Origin: Akkermansia muciniphila
Lineage (GTDB): Bacteria > Verrucomicrobiota > Verrucomicrobiia > Verrucomicrobiales > Akkermansiaceae
Reading direction: 5' to 3'
NCBI GenBank assembly: GCA_945890645.1
Contig: CAMDCV010000002.1
Location: forward strand, 156,073-220,072
DNA length: 64,000 nt
The notes beneath the pieces were generated by a model. The model did not search any database. It had not been told where the DNA came from and saw only the letters and a program-made list of their open reading frames with translations. The position numbers were made by a program, and so were the translations under genes. Below are positions 16,902-25,364 of the stretch, one piece after another (the first letter of the stretch is position 1; the number at the start of each line of letters is the position of its first letter).

Positions 16902-17270
16902 TCATGGTATGGGCGGAGTGAGCGGGCTCAACATGCCGAGGCGGTTGGCAGTTTTTAGCCAGTCTTTTTCCAGCTCTGCGTATGTGGCAGTGATGGTATT
17001 GTAGCGGGCGATGACCACGAGGTAACGGAGTGAGGGAGTGACGCGATCCCAGTGCGCTTGAATGATGCTGCGAAATCGACGGCGCAAGAGCACGCGGTCA
17101 TGGGCCTTGCCGGCTTTTTTGGTGGTAATAAAGGCGACCATAAAGTGCGGCAACGAGGCATCTTCCAGTGTGCTTAAAACGAGAAACCGGCCAGCTTTAG
17201 AGCGGCCGGTCTCGCGGACCTTCTGGAAGTCGGCCCGCTTTTTCATGGTGTGCTTCCGAGGAAGGCGCAT
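16902..17270 (-). CDS. rnpA: Ribonuclease P protein component
   Basis: Protein subunit of RNase P, which matures the 5' ends of tRNAs together with the M1 RNA. It has 122 residues. The N-terminus MRLPRKHTMKKRADFQKVRE is typical. The usual RNR RNA-binding motif is changed to HDRVLLRRRFRSII, and VVIARYNTITATYAELEKDW corresponds to the C-terminal strand and helix. The divergent RNR block is worth noting, but the position between rpmH and yidD leaves little doubt. Confidence 0.93.
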   Translation of the reverse strand: MRLPRKHTMKKRADFQKVRETGRSKAGRFLVLSTLEDASLPHFMVAFITTKKAGKAHDRVLLRRRFRSIIQAHWDRVTPSLRYLVVIARYNTITATYAELEKDWLKTANRLGMLSPLTPPIP

Positions 17271-17290
17271 CAGCGGGAGAGAGACTTCAA

Positions 17291-17476
17291 TTAATTCGAA
17301 GTGTGTTGTTGTGTGTGGCGTTTGAACTGCACCTCAGCACCTTTGCCGATGAGACGCTTGCGACCTTTTTGGCGACGACGGGCCAAGATGGCGCGACCGC
17401 CTTTGGTTGCCATGCGTGCACGGAAGCCGTGCTGTTGCTTGCGAGTGCGCTTGGATGGACGATAGGTAGGGCTCAT
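17291..17476 (-). CDS. rpmH: 50S ribosomal protein L34
   Basis: A 61-residue ribosomal protein. The motif [20 protein letters not shown] and the [17 protein letters not shown] block are diagnostic. It has a longer C-terminal tail ([19 protein letters not shown]) than most L34 proteins. It is the first gene of the rpmH-rnpA-yidD-yidC-secA cluster. No dnaA gene or DnaA-box cluster was seen upstream. Confidence 0.97.
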   Translation of the reverse strand: MSPTYRPSKRTRKQQHGFRARMATKGGRAILARRRQKGRKRLIGKGAEVQFKRHTQQHTSN

Positions 17477-17661
17477 GGCGTGGGATAGTTACGTGATGAT
17501 AAATCGGAAGATTGATGACCGTTGGAAGCGGTCGGGGCGCGGAGATTAGTCAAAACCACCGCAATGTCAACACAACAATCAGAAAATTTCACATTTTTTT
17601 GCGACTCAGCAAGCCAAGAACTGCTTGCAGATCGTGGTTCATGCGATAGACAGTGTGCGGC

Positions 17662-18180
17662 ATGGAAAAGCAATCACAGGCGGGAGCATGGTATTTGACG
17701 GCAGTCGGGCTATCGCTGTGCTTGATCGCTGGCATTTTTTTGTGGCTGATGGGGCGGAGCTACTTGCGGGCGAGGGAAATGACAACGTGGCCACAGGTCC
17801 CGTGTTTGATATTGCGCTCCGAGGTGGCCGAGCGGCGCATTGGAGAAACGGTGGCTCCGGATTATCGATTCGCGGTATTATTTGGCTATCAATATGAGGG
17901 CAAAGATTACGAGAGTGATCGCTGGAGTCTGCGGGGAAGCATGCCGCGACAAGACCCAACGCAAGCGGAAAAACTGGTGGAAGAATTTCCGATGGGGTCG
18001 CAACAACGTTGTTGGGTAAATCCCCGGCAGCCGGAGATCGCGCTGCTGAAGCTGGATTCACGAGCTGCGGGCTACTCGTTGTGGTTTCCAGGCTTATTTT
18101 TTCTTGGTGGTGTGGGGATGATGATTGGAGCATGGAAACGATCGAAATCGGGTGAATTGCTGGATCCTAGCGTTTCCTGA
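17662..18180 (+). CDS. DUF3592 family membrane protein
   Basis: A 172-residue protein with a helix near residues 10-32 and another near 142-160, and a beta-rich domain between. The pattern WPQVPCLILRSEVAERR, FGYQYEGKDYESDRW and CWVNPRQPEIALLKL matches the DUF3592 family, where the last motif is usually VYYNPxxPxxAVL. Function unknown. The start at 17662 (MEKQSQAG) is preferred over an ATG four codons upstream. The stop abuts the next gene, so both are probably cotranscribed. Confidence 0.75.
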   Translation: MEKQSQAGAWYLTAVGLSLCLIAGIFLWLMGRSYLRAREMTTWPQVPCLILRSEVAERRIGETVAPDYRFAVLFGYQYEGKDYESDRWSLRGSMPRQDPTQAEKLVEEFPMGSQQRCWVNPRQPEIALLKLDSRAAGYSLWFPGLFFLGGVGMMIGAWKRSKSGELLDPSVS

Positions 18181-18870
18181 TTGCCGAGCGTTGAATTTTC
18201 ACGCAACCTCTGGAAGATGTTTTTGCAGGGCTTTCGAGAATTGGTAAGACCGCAATGGGTGACCATCGTCGAGGAATTAAAAATCCACGGTGGCATGGCG
18301 ATTCCCGAGCTGGCCCGGATAATGGAGATGAGCTATATGGGAGTGAAGCAGCATTGCGAAGCGTTGCATGAGATGGGGTATTTGGAGCGAAATCGAATGC
18401 CGCGTAGTGAAGTGGGGCGACCAGAGATTCTTTATCGGCTTGGGCCGAAAGCCGATGCATTGTTTCCGCAAGCGGGTGTGGTACTGACGCTCAGTTTACT
18501 GCATAATATGAAACAATTGTATGGGGCGAATGCTCCAGAAAAATTACTGTTTCAGTATTTTGCCGAATTGCAGGACAAATGGCTCAGTCGGATGCAACGT
18601 GCCAAGTCTTTAGTCGAAAAAGCAACCTTGCTCTCCAGTTTGAGAGAGAAAGAAGGGTGCTTCGCGCGTTGTTCTTATGACGTAAAGCAGGGCTTTCGTA
18701 TCGAAGAATACCATCATCCCTTGTGGGCCTTGTTCTTGGAATATCCGGCGGCCATTGCGATGGAAGTGCGCATGATGGAAATCCTGATGGGTTCAAAGGT
18801 CGAACGAAAAGAAATCCACGGCGGCAGGGGTGGGCCGGCAAAAGTGATCTACGCGATTGCTACCTTGTGA
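18181..18870 (+). CDS. SufR/DeoR-like winged-helix transcriptional regulator, cluster cysteines lost
   Basis: A 229-residue regulator with an N-terminal winged helix: IPELARIMEMSYMGVKQHCE is the recognition helix, and VGRPEILYRLGPKADALFPQ is the wing typical of SufR-type proteins. The C-terminal domain aligns with SufR (IEEYHHPLWALFLEYPAAIA, then KVERKEIHGG), but the cysteines that hold the iron-sulfur cluster in SufR are replaced by His, Ala and Pro. It probably senses something else or nothing. The start is TTG at 18181 directly after the upstream stop; an internal ATG at 18217 (MFLQGFRELV) is possible. Confidence 0.7.
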   Translation: MPSVEFSRNLWKMFLQGFRELVRPQWVTIVEELKIHGGMAIPELARIMEMSYMGVKQHCEALHEMGYLERNRMPRSEVGRPEILYRLGPKADALFPQAGVVLTLSLLHNMKQLYGANAPEKLLFQYFAELQDKWLSRMQRAKSLVEKATLLSSLREKEGCFARCSYDVKQGFRIEEYHHPLWALFLEYPAAIAMEVRMMEILMGSKVERKEIHGGRGGPAKVIYAIATL

Positions 18871-18967
18871 TGCGTATTCTTTTTCGTTTGATTTGCCGAT
18901 TAAATCCGATATCAATCGCGCGTACCGCTCTCGCGACTAATTGTCTAACATTTTTTACTCTCTATTT

Positions 18968-20218
18968 ATGATCAAAATCGCTGTTCTGGGCTGTGGTGCC
19001 CGTGGTCGCAATTATTCTAGTATCGCCGGGACGATGCCGCAGCGTTACGAAATCGTGGCCGCATGCGATACCGTCGAGTGGCGGATGCAGGAAGTGGCGA
19101 AGTGCAATGCCTCGGGAAATGTGCAGCAATTTTCTGATGAGAATGACTTTTTCGCGGCGGGAAAACTGGCGGATTTGCTGATCATCGCGACACAAGATCG
19201 AGACCACTTCGCTCATGCATTGCGTGCCATTGAATTGGGTTACGATATTTTGTTAGAGAAACCCGCTGCGCAAACTTTGGAAGAGTGCGAGGAGCTGGAT
19301 CGCCGTGCTCGTGCCGCGGGAGTGAAAATCGGTTTGTGTTTTGTGCTGCGCTACACTCCCTTTTATCGGGCGGTAAAAGCGGTGATCGATTCCGGTCGTC
19401 TTGGGCGCATTATCTCGATGCACGCTTGTGAAGGTGTAGAACCTTTTCATCAGGCGCATTCGTATGTTCGCGGGCATTGGGCGAAGAGCGAGGGTGCCAC
19501 GCCGATGATTTTGGCCAAATGTAGTCATGATGCCGACTTACTTTGTTGGTTTGCCGAATCGGAAATCAATGAGGTTTCGAGCTACGGGCGACTCGATTTT
19601 TTCCGCAAGGAAAATGCCCCCGAGGGCGCACCTCTGCGCTGCACGGATGGTTGTCCGCATGCGCAGACCTGTTACTATGATGCGCATCATTATCTCACCG
19701 ATAAGCGACGCTGGTTACGCATGATACTCGATGGCGGCTTAACGGCCCCCGACGAAAAAGTCATGGAGTTTTTGCAAACTTCACCATGGGGTCGCTGCGT
19801 CTTCCATTGTGACAATGATGTCGTCGATCACCAAGTCTTAGCGGGTGAAATGCGCAACGGAATTACGGTGAATTTCACCATGACCGCTTTTGAGAGTGGT
19901 CGATCCATCGAAATCTACGGAACGCATGGATCGCTCAAAGGTGGTCAGATGTGGAAAGAGGCTCATGCTTATGAGTTGTCCGTGCGCGATCACGCGAGCG
20001 GCATCACCAGCGAGGTTGAGATTCCGCAAATCGATGAAGCCGGCTATGCTGGGCACGGTGGCGGTGACTATGGCATTGTCGATTCTCTCGATCAGCTTTT
20101 TGGAGAGCATGGCTCACTGCGTCCGGGACTCGATGGCTTGGCGGGGCATCAACTGGCATTCCTAGCGGAAAAATCACGTTTGTCGAAAGCACGTGTCACC
20201 GTGCCAATGGGAAAATGA
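18968..20218 (+). CDS. Gfo/Idh/MocA family oxidoreductase
   Basis: A 416-residue NAD(P)-dependent sugar or inositol dehydrogenase-like enzyme. The Rossmann motif is MIKIAVLGCGARGRNYSSIA, and the family's catalytic lysine motif is ILLEKPAAQTLEECEEL. The C-terminal substrate domain carries ATPMILAKCSHDADLLCWF, where the GC-H-D pattern provides the catalytic histidine. A cysteine pair in RCTDGCPHAQTCYYDAHHYL is common in the Verrucomicrobia and Bacteroidetes branch of the family. No signal peptide is seen with the start at 18968; an earlier start at 18941 is less likely. Substrate unknown. Confidence 0.87.
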   Translation: MIKIAVLGCGARGRNYSSIAGTMPQRYEIVAACDTVEWRMQEVAKCNASGNVQQFSDENDFFAAGKLADLLIIATQDRDHFAHALRAIELGYDILLEKPAAQTLEECEELDRRARAAGVKIGLCFVLRYTPFYRAVKAVIDSGRLGRIISMHACEGVEPFHQAHSYVRGHWAKSEGATPMILAKCSHDADLLCWFAESEINEVSSYGRLDFFRKENAPEGAPLRCTDGCPHAQTCYYDAHHYLTDKRRWLRMILDGGLTAPDEKVMEFLQTSPWGRCVFHCDNDVVDHQVLAGEMRNGITVNFTMTAFESGRSIEIYGTHGSLKGGQMWKEAHAYELSVRDHASGITSEVEIPQIDEAGYAGHGGGDYGIVDSLDQLFGEHGSLRPGLDGLAGHQLAFLAEKSRLSKARVTVPMGK

Positions 20219-20271
20219 ATTGACTTTTCCAATCGTCGGCACGAAGCAGCGTTGTATAATTTCTCAACTTC

Positions 20272-21339
20272 ATGATACTCACGATCGCGTTATTAATAGT
20301 TGGCTTAGTTCTTTTGGTGTTAGGAGCCGATTGGCTTGTGAAAGGCGCATCTCGATTGGCAATTTCCTTCGGGATATCCGCCTTGGTGGTAGGACTCACA
20401 GTTGTTGCCTATGGAACTAGCGCGCCTGAGATGTCCGTGAGTGTGATGTCCAGTCTCAATGGTAAATCAGAGATGGCGCTCGGGAACATTGTGGGGAGTA
20501 ACATATTCAATGTGCTTTTCATTCTGGGTTTGGCCGCGATGGTGGCGCCGCTGATTGTCAATAAACAATTAATTCGCCTCGATGTGCCGGTGATGATTCT
20601 CTCGTCGATTGTCATGCTTTTGTTGTGTCTCGATGGTTCAATTGGTCGCCTCGATGGCGTGCTTCTCTTTGCTGGTGCGATTGTTTACACTTGGTGGTTG
20701 ATTCGGATGAGTCGTCGAGAATCGCGCGAAAATCAGGAGGAGAAACCGGAACCAACGGGGAAATTGTGGCAAAATCTGTTATGGATTGCGGTTGGCTTGG
20801 CCATGCTGGTGCTGGGCTCACGCTTCTTGGTGAGCTCAGCGATTGAAATTGCTCGTGCTCTAAAACTGAGCGAGGCCATCATTGGTTTGACCATCATCGC
20901 TGCGGGAACCTCGTTACCCGAGGTCGCGACCTCAATCATGGCAAGCATTCGCGGTCAACGCGACATCGCCGTGGGCAATGTGGTAGGCAGCAACGTGTTC
21001 AATATCTTGGCTGTTGGTGGCTTATCAGGGATTGCATCACCCCATGGGATTGATGTTCCTACAGCCGTGCTGCGATTCGATTTACCGTTTATGCTGGCGG
21101 TCGCCATTGCGTGTTTTCCGGTGTTCCTGCGAGGATTCATTATCACACGATGGAACGGAGTGTTTTTCTTTGCTTATTATGTAGCTTATACCAGTTACTT
21201 AATTTTGGGAGCGACCAATCACGATGCTCTCCCTGTATTCAGTAAAGTCATGTTTGAATTCATTGCTCCCTTGACCGGTGTCATGCTGGTCTGGATGCTG
21301 GTATTCGAATGGCGATTGCACCACAAAAGGAGTCTCTGA
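20272..21339 (+). CDS. Calcium/sodium antiporter (CaCA family)
   Basis: A 355-residue inner membrane exchanger with about ten helices. The two inverted alpha repeats are clear: GTSAPEMSVSVMSSLNGKSE followed by ALGNIVGSNIFN (residues about 43-74), and GTSLPEVATSIMASIRGQRD followed by AVGNVVGSNVFN. The acidic residues in the PE motifs bind Ca2+ and Na+. It resembles YrbG-type K+-independent exchangers. It converges with parA, with only eight bases between the stops. Confidence 0.92.
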   Translation: MILTIALLIVGLVLLVLGADWLVKGASRLAISFGISALVVGLTVVAYGTSAPEMSVSVMSSLNGKSEMALGNIVGSNIFNVLFILGLAAMVAPLIVNKQLIRLDVPVMILSSIVMLLLCLDGSIGRLDGVLLFAGAIVYTWWLIRMSRRESRENQEEKPEPTGKLWQNLLWIAVGLAMLVLGSRFLVSSAIEIARALKLSEAIIGLTIIAAGTSLPEVATSIMASIRGQRDIAVGNVVGSNVFNILAVGGLSGIASPHGIDVPTAVLRFDLPFMLAVAIACFPVFLRGFIITRWNGVFFFAYYVAYTSYLILGATNHDALPVFSKVMFEFIAPLTGVMLVWMLVFEWRLHHKRSL

Positions 21340-21347
21340 ACCCCGGA

Positions 21348-22130
21348 TCAAACGAAATGCGTAGCGCCGTGTCGCAGTAAAAACTCCTTACCCAAAGCGA
21401 GATAGGCCTGTGCGGCTAGGCCATTGACATCGTGTTCAAAAATCGTTCTGCCATGGCTCGGCGCTTCACCCAGTTTGATCGAGCGAGGGATGAACGTTTT
21501 ATACATTTGATCGGGAAAATATTGGCTGACTTCCTCGACGACTTGGCGCGCTAAATTGGTGCGTGAATCGAACATGGTCATCACGATGCCTTCCAGTTTC
21601 AGGTCCGGACTGGCACCAGATTCGCGGATTTGTTCGAGTACGTGGACGATTTTTGCCAAACCTTCGAGACCAAACCATTCGCACTGAAGTGGAATAATGA
21701 CTTCATCTGCAGCGGCAAGAGCCGAAGTCATCAGCACACCGAGTGAGGGAGGGGTATCGAGAATGCAGTAATCGAAGAGGTCGTTCGGCTTTAAACCCTG
21801 AAGTAGTACCCGTAGGCGAGTGAGGTGGTCATCTGATCGCGCCATTTCGATTTCGACACCTGCCAAATCCATGGCAGAAGGGATCACGGACAGTCGTTCC
21901 AGTCGCGAAACTTGGATTTTTTGCCGAATATCGGCTTCCCCTAGCAACACGGGGTAGAGGGTATCAATGCCCTCGGCATCCAGTCCGATTCCGCTGGTAG
22001 TGTTCGCCTGAGGATCTAGGTCAATGAGCAGCACGCGTTGCCCCAATCGTGTCAGAGCTGCCGAAAGATTGATGGCCGTTGTGGTTTTGCCAACTCCTCC
22101 TTTTTGATTGCCAATGGCGACGACTTTCAT
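21348..22130 (-). CDS. ParA/Soj family partition ATPase
   Basis: A 260-residue deviant Walker ATPase used in chromosome partitioning. It starts at 22130 with MKVVAIGNQKGGVGKTTTAI, where the deviant Walker A motif follows the first strand. LLIDLDPQANTTSGIG and YCILDTPPSLGVLMTSALAA give the second and third family motifs, followed by PLQCEWFGLEGL. An upstream in-frame start at 22169 overlaps the divergent helicase leader and is unlikely. No parB gene lies next to it in the window, which is unusual for chromosomal parA; the partner may be elsewhere. Confidence 0.92.
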   Translation of the reverse strand: MKVVAIGNQKGGVGKTTTAINLSAALTRLGQRVLLIDLDPQANTTSGIGLDAEGIDTLYPVLLGEADIRQKIQVSRLERLSVIPSAMDLAGVEIEMARSDDHLTRLRVLLQGLKPNDLFDYCILDTPPSLGVLMTSALAAADEVIIPLQCEWFGLEGLAKIVHVLEQIRESGASPDLKLEGIVMTMFDSRTNLARQVVEEVSQYFPDQMYKTFIPRSIKLGEAPSHGRTIFEHDVNGLAAQAYLALGKEFLLRHGATHFV

Positions 22131-22196
22131 GCTCGCGCAGACTTTCCTTGCAATCCTTTCGCTTGGCAATCAAAACCGTGCGCAGAGATAAAAAAC

Positions 22197-25187
22197 ATGC
22201 GGCACGATTGGTCAGATGCCTGGTTACAGCAGGCGGCGGGATGGAGAGCAGTGAAAGAAGGTCTTTCTCTCTATAACCGTGGACTTGTGCAAAACGCTTG
22301 TTTGGATAACGACGAGTGCCGCGGGATTATCCAGGGTAACAAGCCGCGGCGCGTCAGGGTCAAGCGACTCAATTCTAGCACCGCGGAGACCTTTTGCACT
22401 TGTCCAGAAAACCAGCGCAGTGGTGCGATGTGCGAGCATGCGGTGGCAATAATCGTTGCGGCCAGACAGATCAAGGAAGACAAGCCAGAAATCTTAGCTA
22501 GGCCTCTAGCCGAGGCAGAAGCGCCCACTCCTGCCTTAGCGGTGCGATTTTTTCCCTTTTGGAAGCAGGAATGGCAAAAGGGAAGGATGAGTTGTAAAAT
22601 CGAAGCAGCCTCCCGCCCGGTTGAGGAATCGGATCGCGTATTATTGGAATGGTTGAAAAATTCTGGAGTGACGTCTAAACCATTACCTTGGATTGTCAGC
22701 ATCGCAGGTGATAAGGCGGAGTCATGGTTTGAGAGTCTTATCGGACATGATGATATTCAAGTTGATGAACAAACGATTGTTTTTTCAGGTGAGCTCCCGA
22801 AATTTCCCGTAAGATGCCAACTGCACGATGAACAATGGCAGTTTGAGTATCAGGGGGAGACAGGACACTTTTTCGGTCAGAAGAATTCTGTCTGGATGGC
22901 AATAAACGAACAAGTGTTTCAAGTGAATGATTCATTTTCGCGAGATTTAATCATTCAATTTTTTACGGAAAAATATGCATTATTAAATGATTATCAGATG
23001 TTTAAATATGATATTTTGCGATATTCTCTTACGTCTGTTGATGATGAACAATCGCAAGAGTGGCAATTTATGCCCGTAGTGCCTGAGTGGGAAGGGGAGC
23101 TGGAAGGGAGTTTTCGGCAACTGCGTTTGCGGGTTACAAAACTTTACCAGGTGGAATCGCAGGCGTGGCGCATGTCGCTATTTGCGGATGGGGGTTTTCT
23201 CTGTCGACAAGGAACGGTTTTTTATTGCGCACAATCGCACGACCAAGAATCGATCCGGCAATTTCTTCGTCAGCAGGGCTGGCAGTGGCAGGCTGAATAT
23301 GAATATTGGTCTCTTGATCAAGAAGAGGAGATATTGACGTTCCTGGGTGAAGGTAAAATCGAGTTGCAGAAGCGATTTCACCGTTTGATTGAATCTCCCC
23401 AGTGGCAAGAGGTAGTGAAACGTCTCACGATCATCCAGCCGAGTCTATCAGTCATCGATGTGAATTCGCGCGACCTATCCGTGGCGTGGGAGTTTCGTAG
23501 TGCGACTGGAGCGGCCTTTGATAGCGACAAAATTCGCAAGTTGCTCATATCAGGCAATCGTTTGATTCAAACGAATGATGGCAAATCAATTCTTCTGCCT
23601 AAGGAGTCCTGGGACGTCTTTCAACAAACGGTCACCGACATGCATTGGCAGCAGCAGAAGGGTGCGTTTCTGGCCCAAAAATCGCATGCTTTATTGATTG
23701 AATATTTGCGTAAATATACGGACAAATCACTGATATACAATGATTTAACAATATGTTCTAAAATTGATTTTCCGCTCCTGCGTGCGGACTTTCGAGATTA
23801 TCAACAACAAGGCGCTAATTGGTTGCATGAGCGACTCGAAAGCCATGGATTCGCTCTGTTAGCCGATGAAATGGGGTTAGGAAAGACGCTGCAAACGATC
23901 GCTGTGATGACTCTTAGGGCGCGTCCGGATCGTCCCGTATTGGTAGTTGTGCCCACCACTTTGCTCTACAACTGGGAGTCCGAAATTCAGCGCTTCGCTC
24001 CTGGTCTTCAAACGATTGTTTTGCATGGTGCAAAACGCGAAGAGGCCCATAAGGATTCACGGGCAAGCGTGATTGTTACAAGTTACGGAGTTCTGATGAA
24101 GGATAGGGCGCTCTTCATGAAGAGGGAGTATTCGCTCATGGTGCTTGATGAGGCCAGTGCCATCCGCAATCCCGATACTGACGTAGCGCGCAGTTGCTAC
24201 CGGATCCAAGCTGATGCAAAATTGGCTTTGACGGGGACGCCATTGGAAAACAGTATGCAGGACCTGTGGTCAATTTTCCATTATTTGCAGCCTGGCTATT
24301 TGGGGGAACGGCAGCAGTTTCGTGATACCTATGAGCGCAGTGGGTCAGTAGATCGCATTCATTTGCAGTCTTTGCGCCTGCGAGTAATGCCATTTTTATT
24401 GCGTCGCACCAAGGCCGAAGTGATTAAGGATCTTCCAGAGAAAGTAGAGACGGATGAATGGTGTGATTTGTCTCCTGAACAACTTCAATTGTATCAATCT
24501 GTGTGGGAGCAAGGCACGGAGACCGTTGAGCGGATGGCCAAAGTCAACGATTCAGCCGCGCACATGACGCTGTTGACGCTATTACTCCGGTTGCGGCAGA
24601 TTTGCTGTGATGCGGGCTTGTTTGCGCCGGAATTGCTTAAGGAATGGACCCTGGAGCAGCGATCCACCAAAATGGCTCGCTTGTTCGATCTGATCAACGG
24701 AACCTTGCAATCGGGCCGAAAAATGCTGGTTTTTAGCCAATTTGCGACGCAATTGCGCAATATTGAGGCGGAATGTCGGGTGCAAAATATTACCACACTG
24801 CGGTTGGATGGCGCGACTCGAAATCGGCAGGAGCTCGTTAATCGCTTTCAAAATGACTCTGAACCGGGGGTATTCCTCATAAGTCTCAAAGCGGGTGGTT
24901 ATGGCTTGAATTTGACGGCCGCATCGACCGTGGTTCATTTTGATCCGTGGTGGAATCCTGCCAGTGAACAGCAGGCCAGCGATCGCGCTCACCGGATTGG
25001 GCAACAAAATTCGGTGAATGTTTATAAATTGCTGACGCGTGGCACTGTGGAAGAGCGTGTTAAATTGCTGCAATCGCAGAAATCAAGTATGGCGGCTCAA
25101 TTGTTCGGGCGTGAACCCGGTTCTGCGGGTGCGGGAGCAATGCCATCCATGGAAGAGTTGAAAGAATTGCTGAAACCTAGCCTCTAA
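22197..25187 (+). CDS. SWIM zinc-finger SNF2-family helicase/ATPase
   Basis: A 996-residue DNA translocase. The SWIM zinc finger is FCTCPENQRSGAMCEH (Cys67, Cys69, Cys79, His81). The SNF2 core starts near residue 530 with DYQQQGANWLHERL. Motif I is ADEMGLGKTLQTIAVM (about 557-570) and motif II is LDEASAIRNP, which has DEAS instead of the usual DEAQ or DEAH. Motif III is ALTGTPLENSMQDLWSI and motif VI is SDRAHRIGQQNSVNVYKLLT. The middle (about 23000-23060) is clearly more AT-rich than its surroundings. The start at 22197 leaves 66 bases to the divergent parA. Role probably in DNA repair or transcription; no defence genes are adjacent. Confidence 0.93.
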   Translation: MRHDWSDAWLQQAAGWRAVKEGLSLYNRGLVQNACLDNDECRGIIQGNKPRRVRVKRLNSSTAETFCTCPENQRSGAMCEHAVAIIVAARQIKEDKPEILARPLAEAEAPTPALAVRFFPFWKQEWQKGRMSCKIEAASRPVEESDRVLLEWLKNSGVTSKPLPWIVSIAGDKAESWFESLIGHDDIQVDEQTIVFSGELPKFPVRCQLHDEQWQFEYQGETGHFFGQKNSVWMAINEQVFQVNDSFSRDLIIQFFTEKYALLNDYQMFKYDILRYSLTSVDDEQSQEWQFMPVVPEWEGELEGSFRQLRLRVTKLYQVESQAWRMSLFADGGFLCRQGTVFYCAQSHDQESIRQFLRQQGWQWQAEYEYWSLDQEEEILTFLGEGKIELQKRFHRLIESPQWQEVVKRLTIIQPSLSVIDVNSRDLSVAWEFRSATGAAFDSDKIRKLLISGNRLIQTNDGKSILLPKESWDVFQQTVTDMHWQQQKGAFLAQKSHALLIEYLRKYTDKSLIYNDLTICSKIDFPLLRADFRDYQQQGANWLHERLESHGFALLADEMGLGKTLQTIAVMTLRARPDRPVLVVVPTTLLYNWESEIQRFAPGLQTIVLHGAKREEAHKDSRASVIVTSYGVLMKDRALFMKREYSLMVLDEASAIRNPDTDVARSCYRIQADAKLALTGTPLENSMQDLWSIFHYLQPGYLGERQQFRDTYERSGSVDRIHLQSLRLRVMPFLLRRTKAEVIKDLPEKVETDEWCDLSPEQLQLYQSVWEQGTETVERMAKVNDSAAHMTLLTLLLRLRQICCDAGLFAPELLKEWTLEQRSTKMARLFDLINGTLQSGRKMLVFSQFATQLRNIEAECRVQNITTLRLDGATRNRQELVNRFQNDSEPGVFLISLKAGGYGLNLTAASTVVHFDPWWNPASEQQASDRAHRIGQQNSVNVYKLLTRGTVEERVKLLQSQKSSMAAQLFGREPGSAGAGAMPSMEELKELLKPSL

Positions 25188-25364
25188 GTGCAATTTTAAT
25201 AACTTGTTACAATATATGTAATGCGGGGTTGTTGATTTGCCATGCCTCGTGCAATTTCGGTCTGCCTCATACACTGCGATTGTTCCCCATTTTGATTGAT
25301 CATCAAAGGACGATAGTAAAATTTGATTGACCTTTGCCCCAGCCATGCAAGAGTGAAGTCAATT

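Noticed and set aside
17477..17661. Replication origin upstream of rpmH
   Set aside because: The rpmH-rnpA-yidD-yidC block often lies near oriC, but no dnaA gene, DnaA-box cluster or AT-rich unwinding tract is visible here.
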